Assembly (NCBI GenBank): GCA_003220495.1
Contig: QHSP01000017.1
Coordinates: forward strand, 1-64,000
Reading direction: 5' to 3'
DNA: 64,000 nt
Source: Candidatus Rokuibacteriota bacterium
GTDB taxonomy: Bacteria > Methylomirabilota > Methylomirabilia > Rokubacteriales > CSP1-6
Both the position numbers and the translations under genes were made by a program. Shown one piece after another: positions 8,484-19,805 of this stretch (positions within the stretch are counted from its first letter, which is position 1; the number at the start of each line of letters is the position of its first letter). The notes beneath the pieces were generated by a model that saw nothing but the letters and a program-made list of their open reading frames with translations, searched no databases and was not told where the DNA came from.

Positions 8484-9214
8484 GACAGCTCTCGGGCGCG
8501 ATTCGCGAGTGCGGCGAAGAGATTGAACGCCGCGCGATCATTGCCGACCAGCTCCTCCGGGTGCCACTGCACGCCGACGACGAACTGATCGGGTTCGCCG
8601 AGCTCGACGCCCTCGACGATCGAATCGGGCGCCCACGCCACGTCTGCGAGCCCCTGTCCGAGCCGCTTGATGGCCTGATGGTGAAAGCTGTTCACGTCGA
8701 CCTCCAGCGCGCCGAGGATCCCGGCGAGCCGCGAGCCGTCGCGAACCTTCACCTGATGCGTGGGGATGTGTCGAGCCTTGCCCTGCAGTCCCGCCTGACT
8801 GTGATCGAGCGGCGAGCCCGGCTCGCTCGGAATGTCCTGATAGAGGCTTCCGCCGAGTGCGACGTTGAGCACCTGGAGGCCGCGACAGACGGCCAGCAGG
8901 GGCAGACGCTTCTCGACCGCCCAGCGCGTCAGCTCGATCTCGAGCGTATCCCGGGCCGTGGAGACTTCAGTCGTGGTCGGATGCGGCGTCTCGCCGAAGC
9001 GCGCCGGGTCCACGTCACCGCCCCCGGTCAGCAGCACCCCGTGAACGTGCTTGAAAAGTTCGGCGCGCGCTGCCGGCGACAGGTGAGGCGGCATCGGAAC
9101 CGGCACGCCGCCGGCTTGCTGGACGGCGTTGAGATACGACGCGTTGACGTACGCGCGTTCCGGATATTTGTCGACGGTGACCGAGGTCGAGACCGCGATG
9201 AGCGGAAACTTCAT
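8480..9214 (-). CDS. gamma-glutamyl-gamma-aminobutyrate hydrolase-like class I amidotransferase (peptidase C26)
   Basis: This 244-residue protein has the PuuD/C26 layout: LLTGGGDVDPARFGE, the nucleophile Cys in LLAVCRGLQVLNVALGGSLYQD and the His-Glu pair in VQWHPEEL. It hydrolyses gamma-glutamyl amide bonds. The divergent neighbour at 9280 is a gamma-glutamyltransferase family protein, so the two may be functionally paired in turnover of gamma-glutamyl compounds. The end overlaps the convergent hydrolase gene by four bases. Confidence 0.88.
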   Translation of the reverse strand: MKFPLIAVSTSVTVDKYPERAYVNASYLNAVQQAGGVPVPMPPHLSPAARAELFKHVHGVLLTGGGDVDPARFGETPHPTTTEVSTARDTLEIELTRWAVEKRLPLLAVCRGLQVLNVALGGSLYQDIPSEPGSPLDHSQAGLQGKARHIPTHQVKVRDGSRLAGILGALEVDVNSFHHQAIKRLGQGLADVAWAPDSIVEGVELGEPDQFVVGVQWHPEELVGNDRAAFNLFAALANRARELS

Positions 9215-9279
9215 CGCTCCCAGCCTAGCATGACGGCCCCCTTGGCTGAGGTTCCCCCCGCGAGTATCATTGGTCCACT

Positions 9280-11055
9280 ATGAGCCTTGACTCCGCGAGC
9301 TCCCAGCAGAAGGCGCCGGCCCACACCCCGACTTCGTCACCCCAGGTGATCGGTACGCGCTGGGCGGTGGCCGCCGGCCACACGCTCGCCTCCGAAGCCG
9401 GAGCGCGCGTGCTCGCCGCGGGCGGCAACGCGATCGACGCCGGCGTTGCCGCCGGCATGACGCTCGGTGTCGTCCACTGCGACATGGTGAGCGTCGCGGG
9501 TGTCGCGCCGATCCTCGTGCACATTGCGCGCACCGGCGAGACCTGGCAGATCTCCGGGGTCGGCCCGTATCCGCGGGCAACGACGGTCGCGTACTTCCGC
9601 GAGCGGCACGGCGGCCAGATCCCCGCGGGTCTGCCGCGTACGGTTGTGCCGGCGGCGCCGGACGCCTGGTGCACGGCCCTCGAGCGCTGGGGCACGATGT
9701 CGTTCGCCGACGTCGCTCTGGCCGCCACCGAGCACGCCGAGCGCGGCTTCGCCGTCTCGCAGTTCACGGCGTATCAGATGGGGACGAACGCCGACAAGTA
9801 CCGCCGGTGGCCCTCGTCGACGTCGCTCTACCTGCGCGATAACCGCGCGCTCCGCATGGGCGAGGTGCTCGTGCAGCGCGAGCTCGGCGAGACGCTTCGC
9901 CGGATGGCCCGCGCCGAGGCGAAGGCGGGCGGCAGCCGCGAGACCGGGATCCGCGCGGCCCGCGACGAGTTCTATCGGGGTGAGACCGCGAAGCGCATCG
10001 CCGAATTCCACCGCGCCGAGGGCGGGCCGCTCGCCGCCAGCGACCTCGCCGAGTTCAGCGTTGAGGTCGGGCCCGCGCTGCGCACGAATTTTGGCCGTTA
10101 CGAGGTCGCCGCCTGCGGCTTCTGGTGCCAGGGGCCGTCCTTTCTCCAGATGCTGAACCTCCTCGACGGCATCGATCTCAAGGCCCTCGGCCACAACTCG
10201 GCGGCATACCTGCACCGGATCATCGAGACGATCAAGCTCGCGTTCGCCGACCGCGACGCGTACTACGGCGATCCGCACTTCGTGAAAGTGCCCGCCGACG
10301 GGCTCCTCTCGAAGGCGTACGCCGCGGTGCGACGAGAGCTCGTCAAGGAGCGCGCGTGGCCGCAGATGCCGCCCGCCGGCGATCCCGATCGTCTCGACAG
10401 CGTGCGGCGACCGGAGGCGGCGCTGCCGCTCGCCGGAGGGTCACACCGGCTCCCCGGACAAGAGACCGACGCGCTCGACACGAGCTACGTCGGGGTCGTC
10501 GATGAAGCGGGCAACGGCTTCTCGGCCACACCGAGCGATCCGAACGTCGATTCGCCCGTCGTCACCGGGGTCGGCTGCGTCGTGTCGCCGCGCGGGTCGC
10601 AGGGCTGGCTGGACCCGGAGCATCCGAGCGTGGTCGCGCCGGGCAAGCGGCCGCGCCTGACTCCGGCGCCGGCGATGGCGTTCACCGACGGCCGGCTTCT
10701 CATGCCGTTCGGCACGCCCGGTGGCGACGTCCAGCAGCAGGCCATGCTCCAGGTCTTCCTGAACACCACGGTCTTCGGCATGGATCTGCAGGCCGCCATC
10801 GAGGCGCCGCGCGTCGCGTCGCGGAGCCATCCCGATTCCTTCTGGCCGCATGCCGTCTCGCCGGGCAAGCTCGAGGCGGAACGCCGCATTCCGCGCGAGA
10901 CGCTCGAGGCGCTGGCCGCCCTCGGTCACACCGTCGGCGAGTGGCCGGAGTGGGAGTGGCGCGCCGGTGCCGTGTGCGGGGTGAAGGTCGGGTCGGAAGG
11001 CACGCGGTGGGCCGGCGCGGATCCGCGCCGTGGCGCCCACGCGATCGGCCGCTAG
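9280..11055 (+). CDS. gamma-glutamyltransferase family protein
   Basis: This 591-residue Ntn-hydrolase precursor has the family opening ASEAGARVLAAGGNAIDAGVAAGM and a predicted autoprocessing threonine in ALDTSYVGVVDEAGNGFSAT, where typical enzymes read TTH or TSY-like. The later MAFTDGRLLMPFGTPGGDVQQQAMLQVFLN block matches the small subunit, including the Gly-Gly oxyanion segment. There is no obvious signal peptide at this start (MSLDSASSQQKAPAHT), so it may be cytosolic, unlike classical periplasmic GGT. It is followed by a clear terminator. Divergent from a C26 hydrolase, it may serve uptake or catabolism of gamma-glutamyl or related amides; cephalosporin acylase-like activity is an alternative. 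Confidence 0.88.
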   Translation: MSLDSASSQQKAPAHTPTSSPQVIGTRWAVAAGHTLASEAGARVLAAGGNAIDAGVAAGMTLGVVHCDMVSVAGVAPILVHIARTGETWQISGVGPYPRATTVAYFRERHGGQIPAGLPRTVVPAAPDAWCTALERWGTMSFADVALAATEHAERGFAVSQFTAYQMGTNADKYRRWPSSTSLYLRDNRALRMGEVLVQRELGETLRRMARAEAKAGGSRETGIRAARDEFYRGETAKRIAEFHRAEGGPLAASDLAEFSVEVGPALRTNFGRYEVAACGFWCQGPSFLQMLNLLDGIDLKALGHNSAAYLHRIIETIKLAFADRDAYYGDPHFVKVPADGLLSKAYAAVRRELVKERAWPQMPPAGDPDRLDSVRRPEAALPLAGGSHRLPGQETDALDTSYVGVVDEAGNGFSATPSDPNVDSPVVTGVGCVVSPRGSQGWLDPEHPSVVAPGKRPRLTPAPAMAFTDGRLLMPFGTPGGDVQQQAMLQVFLNTTVFGMDLQAAIEAPRVASRSHPDSFWPHAVSPGKLEAERRIPRETLEALAALGHTVGEWPEWEWRAGAVCGVKVGSEGTRWAGADPRRGAHAIGR

Positions 11056-11058
11056 CCA

Positions 11059-11089
11059 GCAGGCTGCCGAGACAGCCTGCTTGATTTTC
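11059..11089 (+). terminator. rho-independent terminator of the gamma-glutamyltransferase gene
   Basis: Perfect 8-bp stem GCAGGCTG (11059-11066) with CAGCCTGC (11073-11080), a six-base loop and TTGATTTTCT downstream, three bases after the stop codon. Confidence 0.85.
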
Positions 11090-11105
11090 TAGAGCCAGCT
11101 CGAAG

Positions 11106-12383
11106 TCAGGAGACGGCGGGGACGGGGCTCGGCGTCGGGCGCGAGGCGACGGGCTCCTCGCGAATGGCGAGGGCCAGGCCGGCGGCGACGAAGCCCATGA
11201 TCGCGGCCGATACGAACGCGATCTCGTAGCCGCCAGTCCACTCGTAGATCCAGCCCGCCAGCGCCGCGCCGAGCGCCGAGCCCACCTGGTGCGAGAAGAA
11301 GATCCAGCCGGAGAGCTCGCCGACCGAGTAGCGGCCGAAGATGTTCGCGGTGAGCGTGGTCGTCGGCGGCACGGTCGAGATGTAGTTCAGCCCGAAGATC
11401 GCGGCCCAGAGGTGCAGTGAGGGCGCGTTCCAGACGTAGAGCAGGAACAGGAGTGAGACGCCCCGGAAGAAGTAGAAGAAGGCCAGGGGCCCACGCCGGC
11501 CGAATCGGTCGCAGATCCAGCCAGAGCTGATCGTCCCGACCACATTCATGGCGCCCATCACCCCGAGCGCGGTCGAGGCCTGCAGCTCGCTGAAGCTGTG
11601 CTCGAGGGCGTGCGGCATGAAGTGGGTGAGCACCATCCCGTTGGAGGTGTAGCCGCAGACGAAGAACGTCGCCATCAGGAGCCAGAACTGCGGAACGTAC
11701 ATTGCCTCCTGGAGCCGGACGCGATGCGACTTCTCGACCGCTGCCGCCTGCGCCGCGGCGAGGGCCGTGCCCGTGGCGCCGTAAGGGCGAAGCCCGCGTT
11801 CGGCGGGATCGTCGCGGATGAAGAAGAGCGCGATTGGGAGCGCCACGGCAAGGAGCGCGATCCCGAGCCAGAGATAGCTCGTGCGCCACCCGAACCAGAT
11901 CGTCAGTGCCGAGGCGAGGGGAATCATGACGAGCTGACCCGCGGACATGCCCCCGGCCGAGATGCCGATGGCCATGCCGCGACGGGCCTCGAACCATCGC
12001 GCGGCCACGGTCGATCCCGTCGTCATCGACGCGCCGCCCGCGCCGAGCGCCATGAGGAACCCGGTTGTGACGTACACGTGCCACAGCTTCTGCACGTACG
12101 CGGCGCCGATCGAGCCGATGCCGAGCAGGAGGAGCGCGATGATGACGATCCGCCGGGGACCCCAGCGATCGGCGAGGCGACCCACGACCGGGCCGGCGGC
12201 GCCCAGCAGGAGCAACGAGATGGCCGCGGCGCCGGAGAGGGCGCCACGCCCCCAGCCGAACTCCGCCTCCATGGGTTTGATGTAGACACCGAAGACCGAC
12301 CGGATGCCCGACGCGGCCAGCATACAGATGGTCACGGCACCCAGCACGATCCACGCCGGGTGCACGCGCCGGATCGAGCTCAC
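11106..12383 (-). CDS. MFS transporter, OFA/monocarboxylate-like
   Basis: This is a 12-helix major facilitator of about 425 residues. It has the family loop GRLADRWGPRR between helices 2 and 3 and a second similar loop ICDRFGRRGP between helices 8 and 9. The opening HPAWIVLGAVTICMLAASGIRSVFGVYIKPMEAEFGW resembles the oxalate/formate and monocarboxylate carriers. A frame extension to ATG 12446 exists, but that codon lies inside the stem of the clpB terminator hairpin; GTG 12383, just before the first helix, is therefore preferred. Substrate unknown; an organic anion is likely. Confidence 0.85.
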   Translation of the reverse strand: MSSIRRVHPAWIVLGAVTICMLAASGIRSVFGVYIKPMEAEFGWGRGALSGAAAISLLLLGAAGPVVGRLADRWGPRRIVIIALLLLGIGSIGAAYVQKLWHVYVTTGFLMALGAGGASMTTGSTVAARWFEARRGMAIGISAGGMSAGQLVMIPLASALTIWFGWRTSYLWLGIALLAVALPIALFFIRDDPAERGLRPYGATGTALAAAQAAAVEKSHRVRLQEAMYVPQFWLLMATFFVCGYTSNGMVLTHFMPHALEHSFSELQASTALGVMGAMNVVGTISSGWICDRFGRRGPLAFFYFFRGVSLLFLLYVWNAPSLHLWAAIFGLNYISTVPPTTTLTANIFGRYSVGELSGWIFFSHQVGSALGAALAGWIYEWTGGYEIAFVSAAIMGFVAAGLALAIREEPVASRPTPSPVPAVS

Positions 12384-12430
12384 GAGCTTAGGATACCGGC
12401 TCCCACCGTGGGGATTCGCCGCTTGAAAGA

Positions 12431-12479
12431 GAGCCGGGCTGGGCATCCGGCGGGTGACACCAGACGCCCAGCCCGGCTC
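12431..12479 (-). terminator. long hairpin terminator after clpB
   Basis: A perfect 14-bp inverted repeat, GAGCCGGGCTGGGC at 12431-12444 and its complement at 12466-12479, separated by 21 bases, begins 15 bases beyond the clpB stop. On the minus strand the stem is followed by CTCTTTC, a poor T-run, so it is a likely but not classic terminator. Confidence 0.65.
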
Positions 12480-12493
12480 GGAGCGGCGCGCGG

Positions 12494-15103
<2,610 letters not shown>

Positions 15104-15126
15104 CCCTCTTTTTGAGATTCGTCTCG

Positions 15127-16152
15127 TCAGCCCAGATACGCGCGCGGGTTGTCGGCGCGGAGCGTCCTGAGCTGCTCGTACAGCTCGCGTTCGGCCGGCG
15201 TCACGTCGCTCGGCATGACGATCCTCACTACCACCAGCTGATCGCCGGCGCCGCCTCCCTTGAGACGCGGCATCCCGTAGCCCGGCAGCCTGAACGTGCG
15301 CCCGCTCGACGTCGCGGGCGGAATCTTCATCGACACCTTGCCGCGAAGGGTCGGCACTTCCAGGGTCGCGCCCAGCGCGGCCTCGGGCGTCGTCACCGGG
15401 AGCGTCAGGTGGATGTCGTCGCCCTTGCGCTCGAAGAACGGATGGGGCGCGACCGTGACGCTCAGGTAGAGATCGCCGCGCGCTCCCGCGGCACCCGCGC
15501 CTTCACCGGCGACGCGCACGCGCTGGTCGCTCTTCACACCCGCCGGAATCTTCACGTCGAGCTGGCGTCTTGCACGCTGCCAGCCGGCGCCGCCGCACGC
15601 GGTGCACGGCTGCCGCTTGACGTGACCGGAGCCGTGGCAGGTTGGGCACGGCTCCTCGACGTCCATCGCGAACGTCTTCCGGGCGCCCTGAAAAGCCTCG
15701 TCGAGCGAGATCTCGATACCCGCCTGCACGTCGCCGCCGCGTGCGCTCGGTCCCCCCTGGAAGAGGTCCTCGAGCCGGATACCTCCACCTCGGGACGCTC
15801 CGCGACCGGTCATGTCGCCGAAGATCGAGCGAAAGAACTCCGAGAAGTCTCCGGCGTCGCCGATGTCGCCCCCGTATTCGACCCTGCCCCCCCCACCAGG
15901 GCCGCCGGGCGGGGCCTGCGCGTAGCGCTGCCAGTCCGGTCCGAGCGAGTCGTAGCGGCGGCGCTTTTCTGGGTCGGAGAGCACTTCGTACGCTTCGTTG
16001 ATTTCCTTGAAGCGGTCGGCGGAGTCCTTGCCCTTGGCGACGTCGGGATGGTGTTTCCTCGCGAGGCGCCGGTAGGCGGACTTGATCGTCTTGTCGTCCG
16101 CCTTCCTGTCGACGCCGAGAATCCTGTAGTAGTTCTTGAAATCGACGGCCAT
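15127..16152 (-). CDS. DnaJ/CbpA-like Hsp40 with a half-size zinc finger
   Basis: This 341-residue Hsp40 has a J domain (residues 4-70, HPD at 35-37) and a Gly-rich linker (82-140). It carries only two Cys repeats, CPTCHGSG (169-176) and CTACGGAG (183-190), instead of the four CxxCxGxG repeats of canonical DnaJ. The C-terminal substrate domains ([37 protein letters not shown]) are complete. It stimulates DnaK ATPase and delivers clients. With one zinc centre it is intermediate between DnaJ and CbpA. It lies 23 bases upstream of clpB in the same direction. AGAAAGAAG is a reasonable ribosome-binding site, and a TATACT -10-like box lies at 16171-16176 on this strand. Confidence 0.92.
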   Translation of the reverse strand: MAVDFKNYYRILGVDRKADDKTIKSAYRRLARKHHPDVAKGKDSADRFKEINEAYEVLSDPEKRRRYDSLGPDWQRYAQAPPGGPGGGGRVEYGGDIGDAGDFSEFFRSIFGDMTGRGASRGGGIRLEDLFQGGPSARGGDVQAGIEISLDEAFQGARKTFAMDVEEPCPTCHGSGHVKRQPCTACGGAGWQRARRQLDVKIPAGVKSDQRVRVAGEGAGAAGARGDLYLSVTVAPHPFFERKGDDIHLTLPVTTPEAALGATLEVPTLRGKVSMKIPPATSSGRTFRLPGYGMPRLKGGGAGDQLVVVRIVMPSDVTPAERELYEQLRTLRADNPRAYLG

Positions 16153-16260
16153 GGCTTCTTTCTATAAGGGAGTATAGCAGATAATCTGAGTCTTGCACGC
16201 TAATGCCACGAGAGCCATCAACTGGCGGACTATTCCTGGAAACACCGAGATTACCTGGGC

Positions 16261-17748
16261 TTAACCGCGCCCGACCCGGAACGCCACGTAGAGCGACATC
16301 GCCCCACGCTGGAGGAGGACCGTGAGCGGATCACCGTCCTTCATGTCACGCGTGAGCCGCTCGAAGTCGGCCATCGTACGAACAGTCTGGCCGTTGAGCT
16401 GCTTGACGACGTCGCCGCGCTGCACGCCGGCCTCGGCCGCAGCGGTGCCGTCTTCGACGCGAACCACGATGACTCCGTCGGTCGTTCTCAGATTGAGTTG
16501 GCGTGCGATCTCGGGCGTAACGGGACGAACCTCGAGCCCGAGCATCGACCGCGCGCGTCCGCCGCCGGGCCGCTGCTGTTGCTGAGCCTGGCGCTCGTCG
16601 GGCGCCTGGCCCACCTTGACCTCGAAGGTCTTCTCGGCCTGGTCGCGCCAGATCTTCACCTTTGCGCTGCGGTCGGGCGAGAAGAAGCCTACAGCGCGCT
16701 GGAGGTCCCCGGGCCCTTCCATCGGGCGCCCTTCGAACTCGAGCAGGATGTCGCCCGGCTTGAGGCCGGCCTTTGCCGCCGGACTTTCCGGCATGACCTC
16801 GTTGATCAGCACGCCCTTGACGTCCTTGGAACCGAACGAGCGCGCGAGCTCGGGGGTGAGCGGCTGGATCGAAACCCCGAGCCAGCCGCGCGTGACTCGG
16901 CCCTTGTCCCGGAGCTCCGTGTAGATCTTCCGAGCCATGTTCGAGGGGATCGCGAAACCGATGCCGGAGCCGCCGGCGACGATCGCGGTGTTGATGCCGA
17001 TCACCTCACCCTGCATGTTCACGAGCGGCCCGCCCGAGTTGCCGGGATTGATCGCGGCGTCGGTCTGGAGAAAGTCGTCGAACGGCCCCTGATCGAGCTG
17101 GCGCGCCTTGGCGCTGATGATGCCGGCGGTGACCGTTGCCTGGAGCCCGAACGGAGACCCGACGGCCAGGACCCAGTCCCCGACCTGCATCCGGTCCGAG
17201 TCGCCGAGCCGGGCGTACTTGAATGTGGCCTTGCCGTCGTCGAGCTTGAGCACCGCGAGATCGGTCTTCTTGTCGACGCCGATGACCTTCGCCCGGTGCT
17301 TGCCGCCGTCGAGCGTCACGACCTCGATCTCGGTGGCCTTGTCGACCACGTGGGCGTTCGTGAGGGCGATGCCGGTCTGATCGACGATGACGCCGGAGCC
17401 GAGGCTGCGCTGTGGGATCCGCTCCGGAACCTCGCCGAAGAAGCGACGGAAGAACTCCTCGCCGAAGTACTCCTCGAACGGCGTCCGGCCCTGGGGCCCG
17501 GCCGTCCTGGACACGGTGTTGATGTTGATCACGGCCGGCCTGATCGCGTCCGCGATGGACGCGAACGTGCCTCCCTGAGGCGGCATCTGGACCGGGAGAA
17601 CCGGGACGGGGCTCGCGGGCCCTTGCGACACGAACAGGGGACGCCGGAGCTCAGCGCGCGTCGCCGAGAACGCGCCCAGGGCGACGCCCGCTGCCAGGGC
17701 GATCGCGAGCGCTCCGAAGAAGGTTCTCCGCTGGAGCTGCATCGTCAT
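16261..17748 (-). CDS. degP: DegP/HtrA periplasmic serine protease with two PDZ domains
   Basis: This 495-residue protein has an N-terminal membrane/signal segment ([21 protein letters not shown]) followed by a trypsin-like domain. Its catalytic triad is visible as His in LTNAHVVD, Asp in KTDLAVLKL and Ser in [15 protein letters not shown]1 follows at about residues 260-350 ([11 protein letters not shown]...[13 protein letters not shown]) and PDZ2 at about 400-490 ([15 protein letters not shown]...[14 protein letters not shown]). It degrades or refolds misfolded envelope proteins. Its ATG overlaps the ftsH stop (17745-17748), so the two quality-control proteases are translationally coupled. 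Confidence 0.95.
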   Translation of the reverse strand: MTMQLQRRTFFGALAIALAAGVALGAFSATRAELRRPLFVSQGPASPVPVLPVQMPPQGGTFASIADAIRPAVININTVSRTAGPQGRTPFEEYFGEEFFRRFFGEVPERIPQRSLGSGVIVDQTGIALTNAHVVDKATEIEVVTLDGGKHRAKVIGVDKKTDLAVLKLDDGKATFKYARLGDSDRMQVGDWVLAVGSPFGLQATVTAGIISAKARQLDQGPFDDFLQTDAAINPGNSGGPLVNMQGEVIGINTAIVAGGSGIGFAIPSNMARKIYTELRDKGRVTRGWLGVSIQPLTPELARSFGSKDVKGVLINEVMPESPAAKAGLKPGDILLEFEGRPMEGPGDLQRAVGFFSPDRSAKVKIWRDQAEKTFEVKVGQAPDERQAQQQQRPGGGRARSMLGLEVRPVTPEIARQLNLRTTDGVIVVRVEDGTAAAEAGVQRGDVVKQLNGQTVRTMADFERLTRDMKDGDPLTVLLQRGAMSLYVAFRVGRG

Positions 17749-19658
17749 CGCGCACCCTCCATCGTACTCTCACCGGCGAGGGCCCGACGGAGTCGTTCAC
17801 CCTCCAGGGTCTCCGTCCGCTTGAGCTCCTGCGCCGCGGAGACCAGGATGGCCTTCTTCGTGGTCAGCATCCCCCGGACCCGGTCGTGGGTACGGTCGAG
17901 GATCGAGCGGATCTCGGCGTCGATCGTCCGCGCGGTCTCCTCGCTGTACTCGCGCTCGCCGCCCATTCCGGTGCCCTTGAGGAAGAGCGGCGTGTGCTCG
18001 CCGAACGTCGCGAGCCCGAGGCGCTCGGACATTCCGTACTTGGTCACCATGAGGCGCGCGATCTCGCTGGCGCGCTCGAGGTCGTTGTGCGCGCCCGTCG
18101 AGACCTCGCCGTAGACGAGCTCCTCGGCGACGCGTCCGCCCAGGAGCACGGCGATCCGGTCTTCGAGCTCGCTCCGGGTCATCAGGAAGCGCTCCTCGGT
18201 CGGCAGCTGATAGGTCATCCCGAGCGCGGCGATGCCTCGAGGGATGATCGTCACCTTGTGCACGGGATCGGCGTTGGCGATCGACGTCGCGACCAGCGCG
18301 TGGCCCATCTCGTGGTGAGCGACGATGTCGCGCTCCTTCTCGGACAGAACGCGGCTCTTCTTTTCGAGACCAGCGACAACCCGATCGATAGCCTCTTCGA
18401 AATCCGCCATCTCGACGGCGTTCTTCTCTTTGCGGGCCGCTAACAGAGCCGCCTCGTTGACGATGTTCGCGAGGTCCGCGCCGGCGAATCCGGGCGTGCG
18501 CGCCGCGATCACGCCGAGGTCGACGCCCGGGGCCAGCACCACCGCGCGGGCATGCAGTCTCAAGATCGCCTCGCGGCCCCTCAGGTCGGGCTTGTCGACG
18601 ACCACCTGACGGTCGAAGCGGCCCGGCCGCAGGAGCGCCTGGTCGAGCACCTCCGGACGGTTCGTCGCGGCCATGATGATGACGCCCTTCGAGGAGTCGA
18701 AGCCGTCCATCTCGGCCAGGAGCTGGTTCAAGGTCTGCTCGCGCTCGTCGTGGCCCCCGATGAACCCGGTGCTGCCGGCCCGCGACTTTCCGATCGCGTC
18801 GAGCTCGTCGATGAAGATGATGCACGGAGCCTTGTCCTTGGCCTGCTCGAACAAGTCGCGCACGCGCGCGGCGCCCACGCCGACGAACATCTCGACGAAC
18901 TCGGAGCCGGACAGGGTGAAGAAGGGCACGTCCGCTTCGCCGGCGACGGCCCGGGCCAGCAGGGTCTTGCCAGTGCCCGGGGGGCCCACGAGCAGGACGC
19001 CCTTCGGGATCCGACCGCCGAGCCGCTGGTACTTCTTCGGGTTCTTCAGGAAGTCGACGATCTCGACGAGCTCGGCCTTGGCTTCGTCGACCCCGGCGAC
19101 GTCGACGAACGTCGTCTTGAGCTCCTTGCGGTCGAAGATCTTGTGCTTGGAGCGGCCGAACGACAGGGCCTGCGTGGGCCCGCCACCGACGCGCCGCATC
19201 AGGAACATCCAGATGCCGACCATGACGCCGAGCGGGATGATCCAGCCGAAGAAAAGGTCGCGCACGAACGTCGATTCGATACGACCCGTGAACTCGACTT
19301 TGTGCTTTTCGAGGTCGGCGATGAGCGGCGCTTCATCCACGCCGGGGATCCGGGTGACGGTGAACACGCGGACCTCGCCATCCGAGCCGAGCCATTGCCG
19401 AATGCGGTCACCCGGCCCGCTGGGCGGGGTGGGGAGGGCTTCGGGCGTGGCGATGCCCCGGATCTCCTTCTCCGTCAGGGCGACTTTCTCGATCTTGTCG
19501 GCGCGCACGAGCTCGAGGAACTTCGACATCGGGATCTCGACCGTGCGGGGGGCCTGGAACCAGGACTGGAGCAAGAGCAGGACCATCGCCGCGACCAGCA
19601 CGTACGCGAGCGAGAACTGAATGCGCTGGTTGAGCCGCGGCCTCATTCGTGTCCCCAT
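17745..19658 (-). CDS. ftsH: FtsH ATP-dependent zinc metalloprotease
   Basis: This 637-residue membrane AAA protease has two N-terminal membrane helices (about 17-33 and 136-154) around a periplasmic domain, Walker A GPPGTGKT (225-232), Walker B IIFIDELD (280-287), the second region of homology ([18 protein letters not shown]) and the zinc site HEMGH (449-453). The hexamer extracts and degrades membrane and regulatory proteins. Starts at ATG 19658 or ATG 19646 are possible. The sigma70-like promoter at 19664-19692 would initiate at about 19657, so the mRNA is probably leaderless or nearly so. It overlaps degP by four bases and faces the respiratory cluster divergently. Confidence 0.96.
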   Translation of the reverse strand: MGTRMRPRLNQRIQFSLAYVLVAAMVLLLLQSWFQAPRTVEIPMSKFLELVRADKIEKVALTEKEIRGIATPEALPTPPSGPGDRIRQWLGSDGEVRVFTVTRIPGVDEAPLIADLEKHKVEFTGRIESTFVRDLFFGWIIPLGVMVGIWMFLMRRVGGGPTQALSFGRSKHKIFDRKELKTTFVDVAGVDEAKAELVEIVDFLKNPKKYQRLGGRIPKGVLLVGPPGTGKTLLARAVAGEADVPFFTLSGSEFVEMFVGVGAARVRDLFEQAKDKAPCIIFIDELDAIGKSRAGSTGFIGGHDEREQTLNQLLAEMDGFDSSKGVIIMAATNRPEVLDQALLRPGRFDRQVVVDKPDLRGREAILRLHARAVVLAPGVDLGVIAARTPGFAGADLANIVNEAALLAARKEKNAVEMADFEEAIDRVVAGLEKKSRVLSEKERDIVAHHEMGHALVATSIANADPVHKVTIIPRGIAALGMTYQLPTEERFLMTRSELEDRIAVLLGGRVAEELVYGEVSTGAHNDLERASEIARLMVTKYGMSERLGLATFGEHTPLFLKGTGMGGEREYSEETARTIDAEIRSILDRTHDRVRGMLTTKKAILVSAAQELKRTETLEGERLRRALAGESTMEGAR

Positions 19659-19663
19659 TCGTC

Positions 19664-19692
19664 ATGCTAGCGTTGGGGGTCTCGAGTGTCAA
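19664..19692 (-). promoter_or_regulatory. sigma70-like promoter for ftsH-degP
   Basis: On the minus strand TTGACA (plus-strand TGTCAA 19687-19692) is followed after 17 bases by TAGCAT (plus-strand ATGCTA 19664-19669). The predicted start site is at about 19657, directly at the ftsH ATG. Confidence 0.6.
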
Positions 19693-19711
19693 ACATCCAG
19701 CCTCTTTTCGC

Positions 19712-19740
19712 TTGACACTTCAAGCCCTTTGGCCTAAAAG
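19712..19740 (+). promoter_or_regulatory. sigma70-like promoter for the respiratory cluster
   Basis: TTGACA (19712-19717), 17-base spacer and TAAAAG (19735-19740) give a leader of about 60 bases before the TTG start at 19806. The -35 lies in TTGACACT, the mirror of AGTGTCAA at 19685-19692; this 8-bp inverted repeat spans both divergent promoters and could be an operator. Confidence 0.55.
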
Positions 19741-19805
19741 TTGGCCCTGATCGCTCCTGTGAAACTGAGAACAAGCTCGTCTCTCGCGAGGGTCCACCAA
19801 CACCG

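Noticed and set aside
12384-12446. N-terminal extension of the MFS transporter to ATG 12446
   Set aside because: The ATG lies within the stem of the hairpin after clpB and the added residues do not resemble a transporter N terminus.
19664-19740. Sigma32-type heat-shock promoter for ftsH
   Set aside because: CTTGAA is present upstream but no CCCAT-type -10 is at the right distance; sigma70-like boxes fit better.
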